Assembly: GCA_017617065.1 (NCBI GenBank)
Contig: JAFZWP010000021.1
Coordinates: 35,028 to 99,027, forward strand
DNA: 64,000 nt
Direction: 5' to 3'
Source of the DNA: Bacilli bacterium
Lineage (GTDB): Bacteria > Bacillota_I > Bacilli_A > ML615J-28 > CAG-698
Shown here: positions 54,029-63,331 of the stretch, one piece after another
Position numbering within the stretch: position 1 is the stretch's first letter
How the letters are laid out: every line of letters starts with the position of its first letter
Notes under the pieces: model-generated
The model's input: only the letters and a program-made list of their open reading frames with translations
What the model was told of the DNA's origin: nothing
Databases searched by the model: none
Program-made: the position numbers and the translations under genes

Positions 54029-56099
54029 ATTCTACTAAATCTAATACTTTAGTATCAGCATTATATGTATAACCTCTTGCTTCTCCCATACTAACTAAAT
54101 AGAAGTAACCATTAACTACTACCATTCTAGCTGATTGTGAATTAGCAATTAATTCATTAACTAAAACTATTGTATCTTCTGTTCCTAAATCTAGACGTAA
54201 TAATAAGTATTTACCAACTTGATTATAATTATATTCACCATTAATTCTTGTGTATGTATTCTCATCTAAATTCATACCAATGAATGTATTCTCATTATTA
54301 TCTTTATATAAGAACATTGTACGAATGTTATCTACAATAGGTGTATAAGTATATATATCAGTATAATTATTGTTTTCATCATCATAACTAAATTCACCTA
54401 CTTCAATAACATAATCTTTACCAACTTGACTTACGCTATCATCTACTACTTGGTATAAAGATATTTTATAATTTCTATTATCAGTTAATCCTACGCCAAT
54501 TTTATAAGGTGTACCATTAATACTAATATCTAGTAGGAATGTAGAATAGCCGGGAACTTTTAAGTAATCAACAATTTCAATTTTTGTATTATCTGTAAAC
54601 TTAATTAAATAAAGTGGATCTGTTTGATAATATGTAACAATACTTACATATTCTTTATCAAATTTAACACTTTTAATTTGTTCACCCGGATAACCAATAC
54701 CTTTATCTAGTTTACCGACAACTTCTAGTGTTTTACCACCATATACTTCTTTTTCTTCTAATACATATAAAGCATTAATTACTTCGCTTTCCCATCTATT
54801 ATTAAAAATATTGTTGTTATAGAATCTGCCTGTTGTGGCAACACGTAAATAGCCATTATATTCATCTAAATAATATTGGTTATTAACATATCCATCTACT
54901 TTACCACTTGCAGAGAATTTTAAAAATCCATCTTCATTAATAGCATATTTGTAAATTACTTCGCCAGGATTAGAATCAGTATAACATGTATTACACATAT
55001 ATAATGCGTTTTCGCTCATGTAAATAGTTCCATATGAATTGCTACCTAATTGACATTCATAATTAGTAGCAAGTGTATTTAAATTAATTGAACAAATATA
55101 ATTTTCATATGGGTACTCAATATATTCAGGAACATAAATTACATCATCATAATCAAATTCTTTTTCATCATCTACACCATTAGTAGTCTCAGTAATACTT
55201 GCAATTTTATAATCTACAATATTTTCAGCTGTAATAAAGTAAATAAAGTTATTATATACTCTACCATCAATTAAACTACCCGGTACGCTTATTTCTTTTG
55301 TTAAGTTGAATTCATCTTTGTCATAGATTTGTAAAACTGTTTCAAAAGCATTACCATAGAATCCATACCAATAACTTCTAACTAAACTATTGTAATTCTT
55401 TTGGATTACTTTTTCATACATTAGTATTAAATTATTATCAGTAATATACATTTGAATTGGTGTGAAATAATAATCATATACAAATTCTTCATCACCATAA
55501 TAATATAATTTATTTTGTAACTCTATTTTCTTTAATAAAGTAGCTTTACCGTTATTTGCTTCATAAATTTCAACGCTATTTCTCAAAGCATAATATATAT
55601 GATTATTATCACATTTTACTATTTCACTTTCTTGAATTCCTTCAACTTGACTAATTGTTTGGGAAGTTCCACCGTTTGGCGCACTCCCGCTTTGATCAAT
55701 ACTATTAGGACCAGCCTCATCGTAATATGCATCATCTACGCTCATTGCTTCTTTCGCACCAAAGCTAAACCAACCAAGTCCATTTCTAGTATTATTTTTA
55801 TTCATTAATCTTGAAAGTGTGTTAGCAGATCCAACAGGCCTTGCTACATTACTTGCGATTAATATATTATTATTTGTTCCACCAAATATAACAATTGGTA
55901 CAACCACCAATAAAATTATAGCTAAACTACATAATGCTAATACTATAGCTTGTTTTCTGCCAAAGCCAATATGCTTAGTTTGTTCACCATTATTAATTGA
56001 TGTAGCCTTAGCATAATTTGAAACATCTTCACTCATGTTTTCTATTTCTATATTATTAGCTTCTTTTCTTATATTCTTTTTAAACTCTTTAAACTTCAT
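54027..56099 (-). CDS. Membrane-anchored beta-propeller protein, possible anti-sigma factor
   Basis: The 690-residue protein has a short cytoplasmic N-terminus (about 1-48), one membrane helix (about 49-70) and a large external domain. That domain carries the pattern of the 'secreted beta-propeller' family (GIQESEIVKCDNNHIYYALRN and repeated strands such as YLRVATTGRFYNNN, KSVKFDKEYVSIVTYY). The start codon overlaps the stop of the ECF sigma gene by one base. That coupling and the topology suggest it anchors or inhibits the sigma factor. I do not see a classical zinc anti-sigma motif, so the role is an inference. Confidence 0.8.
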   Translation of the reverse strand: MKFKEFKKNIRKEANNIEIENMSEDVSNYAKATSINNGEQTKHIGFGRKQAIVLALCSLAIILLVVVPIVIFGGTNNNILIASNVARPVGSANTLSRLMNKNNTRNGLGWFSFGAKEAMSVDDAYYDEAGPNSIDQSGSAPNGGTSQTISQVEGIQESEIVKCDNNHIYYALRNSVEIYEANNGKATLLKKIELQNKLYYYGDEEFVYDYYFTPIQMYITDNNLILMYEKVIQKNYNSLVRSYWYGFYGNAFETVLQIYDKDEFNLTKEISVPGSLIDGRVYNNFIYFITAENIVDYKIASITETTNGVDDEKEFDYDDVIYVPEYIEYPYENYICSINLNTLATNYECQLGSNSYGTIYMSENALYMCNTCYTDSNPGEVIYKYAINEDGFLKFSASGKVDGYVNNQYYLDEYNGYLRVATTGRFYNNNIFNNRWESEVINALYVLEEKEVYGGKTLEVVGKLDKGIGYPGEQIKSVKFDKEYVSIVTYYQTDPLYLIKFTDNTKIEIVDYLKVPGYSTFLLDISINGTPYKIGVGLTDNRNYKISLYQVVDDSVSQVGKDYVIEVGEFSYDDENNNYTDIYTYTPIVDNIRTMFLYKDNNENTFIGMNLDENTYTRINGEYNYNQVGKYLLLRLDLGTEDTIVLVNELIANSQSARMVVVNGYFYLVSMGEARGYTYNADTKVLDLVE

Positions 56100-56596
56100 T
56101 ATATTTGCTCCTTAATTTTATCAATTGCTTTTTTATATTGGAAATGGGCCGTTTTTAAATTCATATCTAAAACTTTTGCAATATCTTTAAATTTATATCC
56201 TAAAACGATACGATATATAAATATATCTTTTTGTGTTCCTTCTAGGATTTCTAAAGCACTATCTATTAATGGTGTAGAATTATTAGAACTAAACCTGTTA
56301 TCAAAGTCTTCTACTTCAATTGTTTCACACTTTGATTCTTTATTGTAGTAATTAATTGCGTTATTACGCGCAATTCTACTAATCCATGCTTTAAAATTAG
56401 TTCCAATCTTGTACGAAGTAATCGCGTCTATTGCTTTTAAATATGTATCTTGCATAATATCATCCACAGCGCAATGATCTTTAATTATTGCATAGATTGA
56501 TAAATAAACGCTTTGCTTAGTTTGTTCGTAAATTAAATCAAAACTATCCTTATTACCATTAATGAAATCTTTTACTAACTTGTCTAACTCGGCCAT
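56099..56596 (-). CDS. ECF-type RNA polymerase sigma factor
   Basis: The 165-residue protein has only regions 2 and 4. Region 2 contains VDDIMQDTYLKAIDAI and FKAWISRIARNNAINYYNKES. Region 4 contains EILEGTQKDIFIYRIVLGYKFKDIAKVLDMNLKTAHFQYKKAIDKIKEQI, a helix-turn-helix. An AGAGG site precedes the start. It is followed by the beta-propeller membrane protein in a TAATG overlap. It would direct an extracytoplasmic stress or nutrient response. No matching ECF promoter was found by eye in this window. Confidence 0.92.
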   Translation of the reverse strand: MAELDKLVKDFINGNKDSFDLIYEQTKQSVYLSIYAIIKDHCAVDDIMQDTYLKAIDAITSYKIGTNFKAWISRIARNNAINYYNKESKCETIEVEDFDNRFSSNNSTPLIDSALEILEGTQKDIFIYRIVLGYKFKDIAKVLDMNLKTAHFQYKKAIDKIKEQI

Positions 56597-56682
56597 AAGT
56601 TATCCTCTAAAAAAGCTTTTCAATAATTAAACAAATAAAAAGCTATTTTTTCTAAAAAAATTATAATTTATTTTAACATATT

Positions 56683-56716
56683 AAAAAAGAATAAACTATT
56701 TATTAGTTTATTCTTT
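56683..56716 (-). terminator. Terminator after the diguanylate cyclase gene
   Basis: A 13-base perfect stem (AAAGAATAAACTA and its complement), a five-base loop and a T run. It overlaps the gene's last codons. Confidence 0.8.
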
Positions 56717-57802
56717 ATCTATTTTTTTGAAAATGATTTGATTTTTTCCATTATCTTTGGCAAGATATAGTGCTTCATCAGCTATCTCAACTAATTTTTC
56801 AATATCTTTACAACTATTTGTAATTGTATATCCGGCACTGAATGTTACTGTACCATATTGAGAATTCTTATCTTCGATATGAGCTAGTTTCATATCTTTT
56901 GCACATTCATCAAGAATACTTCTAATTATTTCTACATCATACCCGTATGTAACGAATAAAAACTCTTCACCACCGAATCTTGAAACAAAGAAGCCATGCT
57001 TTCTAGCGTGATATAAAAAGATACTAGAAAGAGTTCTTAATACTTCATCACCTTTTACATGCCCATATGTATCGTTATATAGTTTAAAGTCATCAATATC
57101 TATCATTGCTATGGCTATTTTATCTTCGTTAACCATAACTTCTTCTAGGCGTTTTCTACCAGCACGTCTATTATAAATATTAGTAAGTGGATCATATCTA
57201 CTTTGATATTCAAGCTTATCTCTTAGGCTATATCCATCAAATGTATTTATAAGAGAATGTCTACCAAGAAATATTCCAGCAACTATGCAACACAAGCCAA
57301 ACATTAAGTCTTTAATAAATAATGATTTTTCTTTAAAAATATAACTCATAATCGCTAATGCAGCAAAACTCAAAATATTATAATTTAAAATCGCATAAGG
57401 TGGAGCAATAATTAGAATTGGTAAAGCCAACATAAACACATAAAATATTACTGCGTTTTTATTTGGCATATAATATGTTTCTTCAAAAATTAAAAATGTG
57501 GAGAAAGAAGCAACAAATATGCTCATTAATACTAACGTAGCAATATATTTATTCTTTGTTAGTAATGTGTGAATAGCAAACATTATAATTGTTAATCCTA
57601 ACATTATAGCAAAGGCATTTACATGTATTTGAATAATACCTGTTGTTAATTCCACAACCAAAAATGATGATAAGAATATAGCTATAGTAATTAGGCCTAT
57701 TCCAAGCACTCTTGAATTGTTTTGTTGGATGTCGTTTTGGTGCTTTTTATAGAATTCTCTATCATAGCCTCCATCAAACCAATTTAAAAACTTTTTAAAC
57801 AT
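56708..57802 (-). CDS. Membrane GGDEF diguanylate cyclase
   Basis: The 364-residue protein has about six membrane helices (residues 35-190) followed by a GGDEF domain. The catalytic motif is GGEEF in SRFGGEEFLFV, with the upstream DIDDFKLYNDTYGHVKGDEVLR and the NIYNRRAGRKRLEE substrate site. It should make cyclic di-GMP. No RxxD inhibitory site precedes GGEEF. The start is the ATG at 57802 (AGGTGAG upstream) rather than a GTG at 57811. The gene has its own consensus promoter. No EAL or PilZ protein lies nearby. Confidence 0.92.
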   Translation of the reverse strand: MFKKFLNWFDGGYDREFYKKHQNDIQQNNSRVLGIGLITIAIFLSSFLVVELTTGIIQIHVNAFAIMLGLTIIMFAIHTLLTKNKYIATLVLMSIFVASFSTFLIFEETYYMPNKNAVIFYVFMLALPILIIAPPYAILNYNILSFAALAIMSYIFKEKSLFIKDLMFGLCCIVAGIFLGRHSLINTFDGYSLRDKLEYQSRYDPLTNIYNRRAGRKRLEEVMVNEDKIAIAMIDIDDFKLYNDTYGHVKGDEVLRTLSSIFLYHARKHGFFVSRFGGEEFLFVTYGYDVEIIRSILDECAKDMKLAHIEDKNSQYGTVTFSAGYTITNSCKDIEKLVEIADEALYLAKDNGKNQIIFKKIDKE

Positions 57803-57825
57803 AATTCTCACCTATATGCTTAACC

Positions 57826-57854
57826 ATTATACATCAAAATAATGGCTTTCTCAA
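57826..57854 (-). promoter_or_regulatory. Promoter of the diguanylate cyclase gene
   Basis: Minus-strand TTGAGA, a 17-base spacer and a perfect TATAAT. Confidence 0.8.
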
Positions 57855-57864
57855 CTTTGTATAA

Positions 57865-59019
57865 TTAATTTGTTACTTTGCTTACTCTTATTTCAAGAAC
57901 AAATGATTCTTCAATTGTATCAATTGCATCCTCTAACATGAATGAAATTTCATAATACTGTTCATGATAAATAAATATTAAACTATAAAATAATGATTCA
58001 TCTTCTAATATTTCGTTTGCTTCTTCAAGAGTTTCTTGATTTTCACCACTATAACATTTTTTATCATCAGCTATCTTTTTAATTTCACTAACTACTAATA
58101 TGTAGTAATCACTCATATAATCAAGACCATCTTCAAATGAAACTATATCTTCTGCTTTGTAATAATATGTGGCAGAACCTGTGCTTAATACTTCCATTGA
58201 ACGATATAAATCATCACTTATAAATAATTCTTTATTGGGTGCAATGGAATTTAGCCCAACGAATGCTAACATATTCCATTTACCACTAATGTTTGGATCC
58301 TCTATATTAATAGGATAAACATCAACTGGTCGCTTTAAACCAGTCATTTGCGCATTTGTTTTAAAACTAGTTACTTCAAATGTAGATGTAGATGTAGTAG
58401 ATCCATCATCACCACTTACTTCAAACTTTAAACATATTCCAAGTTCGTTATCAATATAATAACTCCAAGTAGCATCTACTCCAGTTAGACTAGATACAAT
58501 TTTACCTTTTTGTGATACTGAATATGTATAAACTGTACAACTTCTTCCGGCAACAGTTGCTTGTTTTGTTTTAGATAAACCACTATCAAATTCATATGCT
58601 TGAAGGAACATACTAAACTGAGCAGTTAAATCCATACTATATTGTTTATTACTTGCATCATATAAAAATGCATATTGATACTCCCATACACCATCTTGAA
58701 GTAAATAATAAAGCGTTAAATCATTTGCTTTCTCATAGGCAATTCCTGATTCTTTATCACCATTATAATACCAGCTATAACCTTTATATGCTCCAATTGT
58801 AGCTACTTGGGCAGTAGGATTTTCACTACTATAATATTGATATGTAATTTCATATCCGTCTTTTGATGCTAAATCTCTAAGTTTTGTTTCCACTTCTTGC
58901 TTACTATTTTCTAATTTATCATCTTGATTATCATTAGCGTTAAGCATATCACAAGCTGATAAAGAAATAGTTATCAATATACTAAAAATTATTATAATTA
59001 CTTTTTTAACTAGTTTCAT
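57865..59019 (-). CDS. Lipoprotein of unknown function, 384 residues
   Basis: A lipoprotein signal ends in SLSAC (Cys about residue 23 from this start), so the protein should be lipid-anchored to the outer face of the membrane. The mature part is Ser/Tyr-rich with repeated aromatic strands (SYYIDNELGICLKFEVSGDD; YHEQYYEISFMLEDAID). It has no recognised enzyme motif. The ATG at 59019 has GGAGG upstream; an in-frame ATG at 59031 is weaker. It follows another large lipoprotein gene but has a terminator between them. Confidence 0.75.
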   Translation of the reverse strand: MKLVKKVIIIIFSILITISLSACDMLNANDNQDDKLENSKQEVETKLRDLASKDGYEITYQYYSSENPTAQVATIGAYKGYSWYYNGDKESGIAYEKANDLTLYYLLQDGVWEYQYAFLYDASNKQYSMDLTAQFSMFLQAYEFDSGLSKTKQATVAGRSCTVYTYSVSQKGKIVSSLTGVDATWSYYIDNELGICLKFEVSGDDGSTTSTSTFEVTSFKTNAQMTGLKRPVDVYPINIEDPNISGKWNMLAFVGLNSIAPNKELFISDDLYRSMEVLSTGSATYYYKAEDIVSFEDGLDYMSDYYILVVSEIKKIADDKKCYSGENQETLEEANEILEDESLFYSLIFIYHEQYYEISFMLEDAIDTIEESFVLEIRVSKVTN

Positions 59020-59057
59020 ATTAGCCTCCACAAATAATTATATTATATTATGATCAT

Positions 59058-59085
59058 AAAAAAAAGGACTAGTTAACTAGTCCTT
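59058..59085 (-). terminator. Terminator after the 796-residue lipoprotein gene
   Basis: A perfect 22-base palindrome (AAGGACTAGTT/AACTAGTCCTT) followed by T residues on the minus strand. Confidence 0.85.
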
Positions 59086-59092
59086 AAATTTA

Positions 59093-61483
59093 TTATTCAC
59101 CGATTGCATTTACATTTCTTATATCAAAATAAATATAATATGCATCTGCCGGAACAGTGAATGTAAATGTATCGCATTCACCAACATTAGTTGCAAGTGT
59201 TTCACTATCATTTAATACATTAGCTTTATCTAGTCCGTCACCATATGGAACGTGTACTGTATAAGTAAGTGTTTCACCAGCTTTTCCGTATCTTGGCCCT
59301 TCTAGTTCGAATGGATATCCATACCAACTAATTGATACATAATCTTCATCTACTTCGCCTAATCTAAATTCTAAACTTGTATTAGCTGTTACATATAAAT
59401 TAAAGTAGTCCCCACTATAATCGATAATATCATATACTACTCCATTTACTAATACATATACAACTTTAGAATTATCTTGCCATCTTAAACTACCGCTTAA
59501 TTCACCATTAGCCCAAGCATTAGTTCCATCAAAGTATGAAGAATCAAATGTAATTCCTTCTCCGATTGTTGGAGTAACTTTTTCATATGTATTTTCTTCT
59601 ACTGTAATAGATACACTAACTGAATAACTAACTACAGCACCAGTTTCATCTTTGTTTTCATAAGTATATAAGTAAACATTTTTAATTTCTTCATCACTTA
59701 TTAATGTTTCTGAATAATATGAAGAATGTTCACTATTAGTCATTGCCTCAAATGCACCATAAACTGATTCAACTTCTGTGCTAGTTAAATTATTTAGATT
59801 GAAACCATAATATAAATCGCCATCATATTCTGATACATTCTTTTTGAATGTAGCGTTATCAGATAATGTAGGTAATGTTAATTGTGGTAAAACGCCTTTA
59901 ATATCGGCTGCAAGTTTATCTGCACTATAAATATAATCTACAGGATTTACTTTTGTAATATCTTTGGACTCTACTGGAGTAATTGTTAAATTAAGTTTAA
60001 TTGCAGTGTTATATGTGCAAGTTACAGTTTCATTATCTTGTTCGTCTTTTGTTGTTTCTTCACCAGGTACAACGATATCAATATCAATTAATGTTGCAAA
60101 TGTATTGAAGTTAATTTCTAATTTACATGAATTAATAGTCATTTTAGATAAGAAAGTTTGTGCTTCAATAAATGCATTACTAATTTGTTCAGTATATCCT
60201 TGTGAAAATTCATCATATGATTTATATTGTGCTTTATCTCTTTCGCTCATTCCAGTCCAAACTTCTTCTAGAATCTTGCTTAAATTACTAGCAACAAGTA
60301 ATTGAACAGCCAATAATGCAGTTTGTGCTTTGTCTTTTGTGATACTAATCTTTAGTTCATTTTCATTTAGTTTAAATACAGAATCTAATGCTAATTTAAT
60401 ATCAGAATATTTAACACCGATTTCAGCAAGTTTTGCTTCGATTTCTGCAAGTTTAGCAAGCAATTCTTCAAAATCAAATGTTTCTGCTTCCATTAATTCA
60501 CCAGCTAAATCATCTACACTTGGTAAATCTTCTACGCTATATTCAGCTTCGTTTGGATTTCCTTTATCTTGCTTAGTAAATACTTTTCCATCTTGAGCGT
60601 TAACTTGAACGTTAACTTTCATATCTTCATTGTTAACTTTAGCAGTTAATTGTAATTTAATTTCAGCTAATAATTTAGATAAATCAGTTAAATCTAAGTT
60701 CTTTACATTAATACTAGCGCTAGCACTAACTTGTGTATCTCCTAAGAACGCACCGATTAAATCAATCTTTTCAGGATCTTTTTCACCACTAACAATAGTT
60801 TGTTTTGCACTAGCTGTAGCTGTAGCTTCTAAAGCGAAATCTGCAGTTGCTTTGTTTTGCGCATTATCTAAAATCTTTCTAACAAGTTTTGTTAATTCGC
60901 CTTCTTCTGCAGGAAGTGGAGCAGCAGTAATAATATAAGTCTTACTATCAAGAGTAATTGATGCAACTGTTGCTACTGTAGCAAAGGAAATATAATTTTC
61001 TTTACCATTTGCTAGGAAATATACACCAGTTTCGTTTTCAAATAAAATGTAAGTCTTTTTATCGCTTAGAGTAACGCTTCCTTCTCTAACAGCTACTGTA
61101 GATGCTAGATTTGTTGAATCTGCATATACACCTTGCTTTTCGCTAGCAACTTTTGCTAATGTTCTTTTAGTAAATGTTGCAGCATTTTCTATTGTAATTG
61201 AATTACCATTAATACTAAATGTAAGTTGTACATCGCCTGCTTTCATTACACAATCATCACCATAAGTATATGTAGCATATTGTTCTTGCTTATATTCAAT
61301 AGATGCTTGTTTAACTTCTAGTGATTCACCATTTAAATCATAATAAACGCCCATTTGCTCTTGAGTCATTTCAAGAGGTTTTAGCTCTTTGTTTTTGTTT
61401 GAACCATTTTCGCATGCGATAGCAAAAAATGATAAACAAAGAATTAGTAAACTTCCAACAAATAAGCCTAAAATCTTTTTCAT
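59093..61483 (-). CDS. Large lipoprotein of unknown function, 796 residues
   Basis: A signal peptide ends in the lipobox FAIAC, so the protein is surface-anchored. The mature part begins with two similar beta segments of about 70 residues, each starting around QxGVYxD and carrying a CVMKAGDVQL- or REGSVTLSDKK-type strand. A long helical and low-complexity middle follows, rich in Ala, Lys, Leu and Glu (LSKLLAEIKLQLTAKV; ELLAKLAEIEAKLAEI). Beta-rich segments at the C-terminus (about 570-796) complete it. No catalytic residues were recognised. It has an AGGAGG site and its own promoter. Confidence 0.7.
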   Translation of the reverse strand: MKKILGLFVGSLLILCLSFFAIACENGSNKNKELKPLEMTQEQMGVYYDLNGESLEVKQASIEYKQEQYATYTYGDDCVMKAGDVQLTFSINGNSITIENAATFTKRTLAKVASEKQGVYADSTNLASTVAVREGSVTLSDKKTYILFENETGVYFLANGKENYISFATVATVASITLDSKTYIITAAPLPAEEGELTKLVRKILDNAQNKATADFALEATATASAKQTIVSGEKDPEKIDLIGAFLGDTQVSASASINVKNLDLTDLSKLLAEIKLQLTAKVNNEDMKVNVQVNAQDGKVFTKQDKGNPNEAEYSVEDLPSVDDLAGELMEAETFDFEELLAKLAEIEAKLAEIGVKYSDIKLALDSVFKLNENELKISITKDKAQTALLAVQLLVASNLSKILEEVWTGMSERDKAQYKSYDEFSQGYTEQISNAFIEAQTFLSKMTINSCKLEINFNTFATLIDIDIVVPGEETTKDEQDNETVTCTYNTAIKLNLTITPVESKDITKVNPVDYIYSADKLAADIKGVLPQLTLPTLSDNATFKKNVSEYDGDLYYGFNLNNLTSTEVESVYGAFEAMTNSEHSSYYSETLISDEEIKNVYLYTYENKDETGAVVSYSVSVSITVEENTYEKVTPTIGEGITFDSSYFDGTNAWANGELSGSLRWQDNSKVVYVLVNGVVYDIIDYSGDYFNLYVTANTSLEFRLGEVDEDYVSISWYGYPFELEGPRYGKAGETLTYTVHVPYGDGLDKANVLNDSETLATNVGECDTFTFTVPADAYYIYFDIRNVNAIGE

Positions 61484-61516
61484 TTATATCCTCCTTGTAT
61501 TTGTTTTTGCATATCT

Positions 61517-61545
61517 ATTCTAATTCATGATTACTTTTTTTTCAA
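61517..61545 (-). promoter_or_regulatory. Promoter of the 796-residue lipoprotein gene
   Basis: Minus-strand TTGAAA, a 17-base spacer and TAGAAT, upstream of AGGAGG. Confidence 0.65.
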
Positions 61546-61565
61546 CCAATAATACCAAAAGCAAT

Positions 61566-61601
61566 AAAAAAGATTATAATTTTAAGATAATTATAATCTT
61601 T
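61566..61601 (-). terminator. Terminator after the PAP2 gene
   Basis: Hairpin AAGATTATAATT/AATTATAATCTT with a T run on the minus strand. Confidence 0.8.
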
Positions 61602-61608
61602 CTATTAA

Positions 61609-62280
61609 TTATTCTTCTTTAACTGTTTTAGTATCTAGGTAGTACATTGCTAAATAATAACCACTCACAATTACTCCTGAATATAATACACTAGCAATAA
61701 TATCGCTTAACCAATGTACTCCACTAAGAAGTCTTCCACCAATCATCAATATCACTAAAAACTCAATTAAAAATATAATGTTTTCTTTAATAAACTTAAC
61801 ATTAATTAGTTTTTTTGCTTCAATTAAAGCAGTAGAGAATACTACACAAGCAAGCAATGTATGACTTGATGGAAATGAAGCGGCAACTTCGCCATCCTCT
61901 AAAATAGGACGATAGTTAATTACTACTACTTTTTCAAAAAATACATATATAATAGCAATAACTATATATACAATTCCAAGTCCAATTATTTCTTTATCTA
62001 CTTTTTTAATACTTTTACCTTTAATTAATTGGATTACTCCAATAAATGCAAATATTACTACTACAAGTATTGCTAAATAACCTAAAGCTTGTGTAAAGTA
62101 ATACCAAAAACTACTTTCTCCAATTGCATTAAATACTTTTTCATTCATCGAAGCAAGACCTAGTTTAGGATTATTAAAACTTGCTCTTACATCAACTGTT
62201 AATACTAAAATTGTAAATACAATTGACAATACAAAGAAAGCACCAAATGCTATTAACCAATTTCTTACTTTTTTATCCAT
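61609..62280 (-). CDS. PAP2-family membrane phosphatase
   Basis: The 223-residue membrane protein has about six helices. The phosphatase motifs are KVVVINYRP, FPSSHT and GRLLSGVHWLSDI, so His and Arg for phosphoryl transfer are in place. Likely substrates are undecaprenyl pyrophosphate or phosphatidate/lipid phosphates; the choice is not readable. The ATG at 62280 has AGGAG upstream, and that site overlaps the stop of a 58-codon gene. Longer in-frame starts up to 62352 are unlikely because they lie inside that gene. Confidence 0.88.
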   Translation of the reverse strand: MDKKVRNWLIAFGAFFVLSIVFTILVLTVDVRASFNNPKLGLASMNEKVFNAIGESSFWYYFTQALGYLAILVVVIFAFIGVIQLIKGKSIKKVDKEIIGLGIVYIVIAIIYVFFEKVVVINYRPILEDGEVAASFPSSHTLLACVVFSTALIEAKKLINVKFIKENIIFLIEFLVILMIGGRLLSGVHWLSDIIASVLYSGVIVSGYYLAMYYLDTKTVKEE

Positions 62281-62290
62281 ATTTATACTC

Positions 62291-62467
62291 CTATGCTCCA
62301 TCTTCGTGTGTATCACATATTGATCTCTTTTCAGTTTTGCTTCTATTATCATTTAATAAATCTATATCTTCACCGCTTAATTGCTTCTTGACTACTCTAG
62401 ATTTACTTTTTTTGATTGGCTCGACTCTATATTTTTCAATATCTATACTAGTTAGAGATTTTTTCAT
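62291..62467 (-). CDS. Small basic protein of 58 residues upstream of the PAP2 gene
   Basis: The reading frame opens with ATG after AAGGTGAAATAA and a promoter, and ends in TAG directly in front of the PAP2 ribosome site. The product starts MKKSLTSIDIEKYRVEPIKK and is rich in Lys, Arg and Ser with one Cys near the end. It has no membrane segment. I do not recognise the family. A proper ribosome site, the promoter spacing and the tight fit to the next gene argue that it is real. Confidence 0.65.
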   Translation of the reverse strand: MKKSLTSIDIEKYRVEPIKKSKSRVVKKQLSGEDIDLLNDNRSKTEKRSICDTHEDGA

Positions 62468-62490
62468 TTATTTCACCTTAATTCAAATGC

Positions 62491-62519
62491 ATTATATCAT
62501 ATATTATATGTATTATCTA
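62491..62519 (-). promoter_or_regulatory. Promoter of the 58-codon gene and PAP2
   Basis: Minus-strand TAGATA, a 17-base spacer and TATAAT with a TGA extension. The -35 lies at the end of the acetyltransferase gene. Confidence 0.55.
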
Positions 62520-63298
62520 TTTATTAACTCGTATTCACCTTGAGAGAATACTTTTTTAAATCCAAGTGAAGAATATATATGATTTGATATTGGATTAGCT
62601 CTATCCACATTTAATGTGGCGAGATATCCATTTTCTATAATTTCATTTTTAATATTGTTTACAACTTTTCTAGCATATCCTAATCCTCTATATTTTGGAT
62701 TAGTATATACATATGATATTCTTACAGCCCCATCAATTGCTTCACTCATTTTCGCAAAGCTTACAATATCATTATCTATTTTAATGACTCTAAATTTTTT
62801 AATACTTTTGATAATATCATCTTTAATTACTTTATTATCAATTCCACACTCATTTAAAAAATCATTCATGTACTTTACCAACTCATCCACATCATCAAGT
62901 GAAGGTATACCTACACCATTACATGATTTTTCACTAATCGTTGTTGCTTCCATAAAATCCATTCCGATTTTTATTTTAAAGTTGTGGTTTTTAATTAATT
63001 CATCTCCAATATCTATAGAACATAATACTTTGTTAAATGAATAGTTATTATCTTTTAGATACTTAAATAATGTATTAGTACATTCTTTGTTTCCATATAA
63101 CATTAAATCATATGGCTCTACTTTTAAAGCAAGTAACTTATTTTGATTTTCTACTACTCTAAATACATAATTATCTTTATTTACATCGTTTAATAATTTT
63201 GCATCCATATAAAAGAAAGTCGACATATATTTATTTATATCTAAAAAATCACTATTTTCTTTAATAAATACTTGTCCGTTTATATATTCTTTTATCAA
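62513..63298 (-). CDS. GNAT-family N-acetyltransferase
   Basis: The 261-residue protein has the GNAT acetyl-CoA loop NPKYRGLGYARKVVNNIK, preceded by DGAVRISYVYTN and followed by NVDRANPISNHIYSSLGFKKV in the C-terminal half. The N-terminal half is a weaker domain of the same fold class. The start codon is TTG, with AGGTG eight bases upstream; no in-frame ATG is better placed. The acceptor is unknown. Confidence 0.85.
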   Translation of the reverse strand: MIKEYINGQVFIKENSDFLDINKYMSTFFYMDAKLLNDVNKDNYVFRVVENQNKLLALKVEPYDLMLYGNKECTNTLFKYLKDNNYSFNKVLCSIDIGDELIKNHNFKIKIGMDFMEATTISEKSCNGVGIPSLDDVDELVKYMNDFLNECGIDNKVIKDDIIKSIKKFRVIKIDNDIVSFAKMSEAIDGAVRISYVYTNPKYRGLGYARKVVNNIKNEIIENGYLATLNVDRANPISNHIYSSLGFKKVFSQGEYELINR

Positions 63299-63331
63299 AA
63301 TACCATCACCTACTTTTCTTTGCGTCTTTAT

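Noticed and set aside
59964..60938. Three plus-strand open frames inside the 796-residue lipoprotein gene
   Set aside because: They are antisense to a clear lipoprotein with signal peptide and ribosome site. Their length follows from the low-complexity coding sequence on the other strand.
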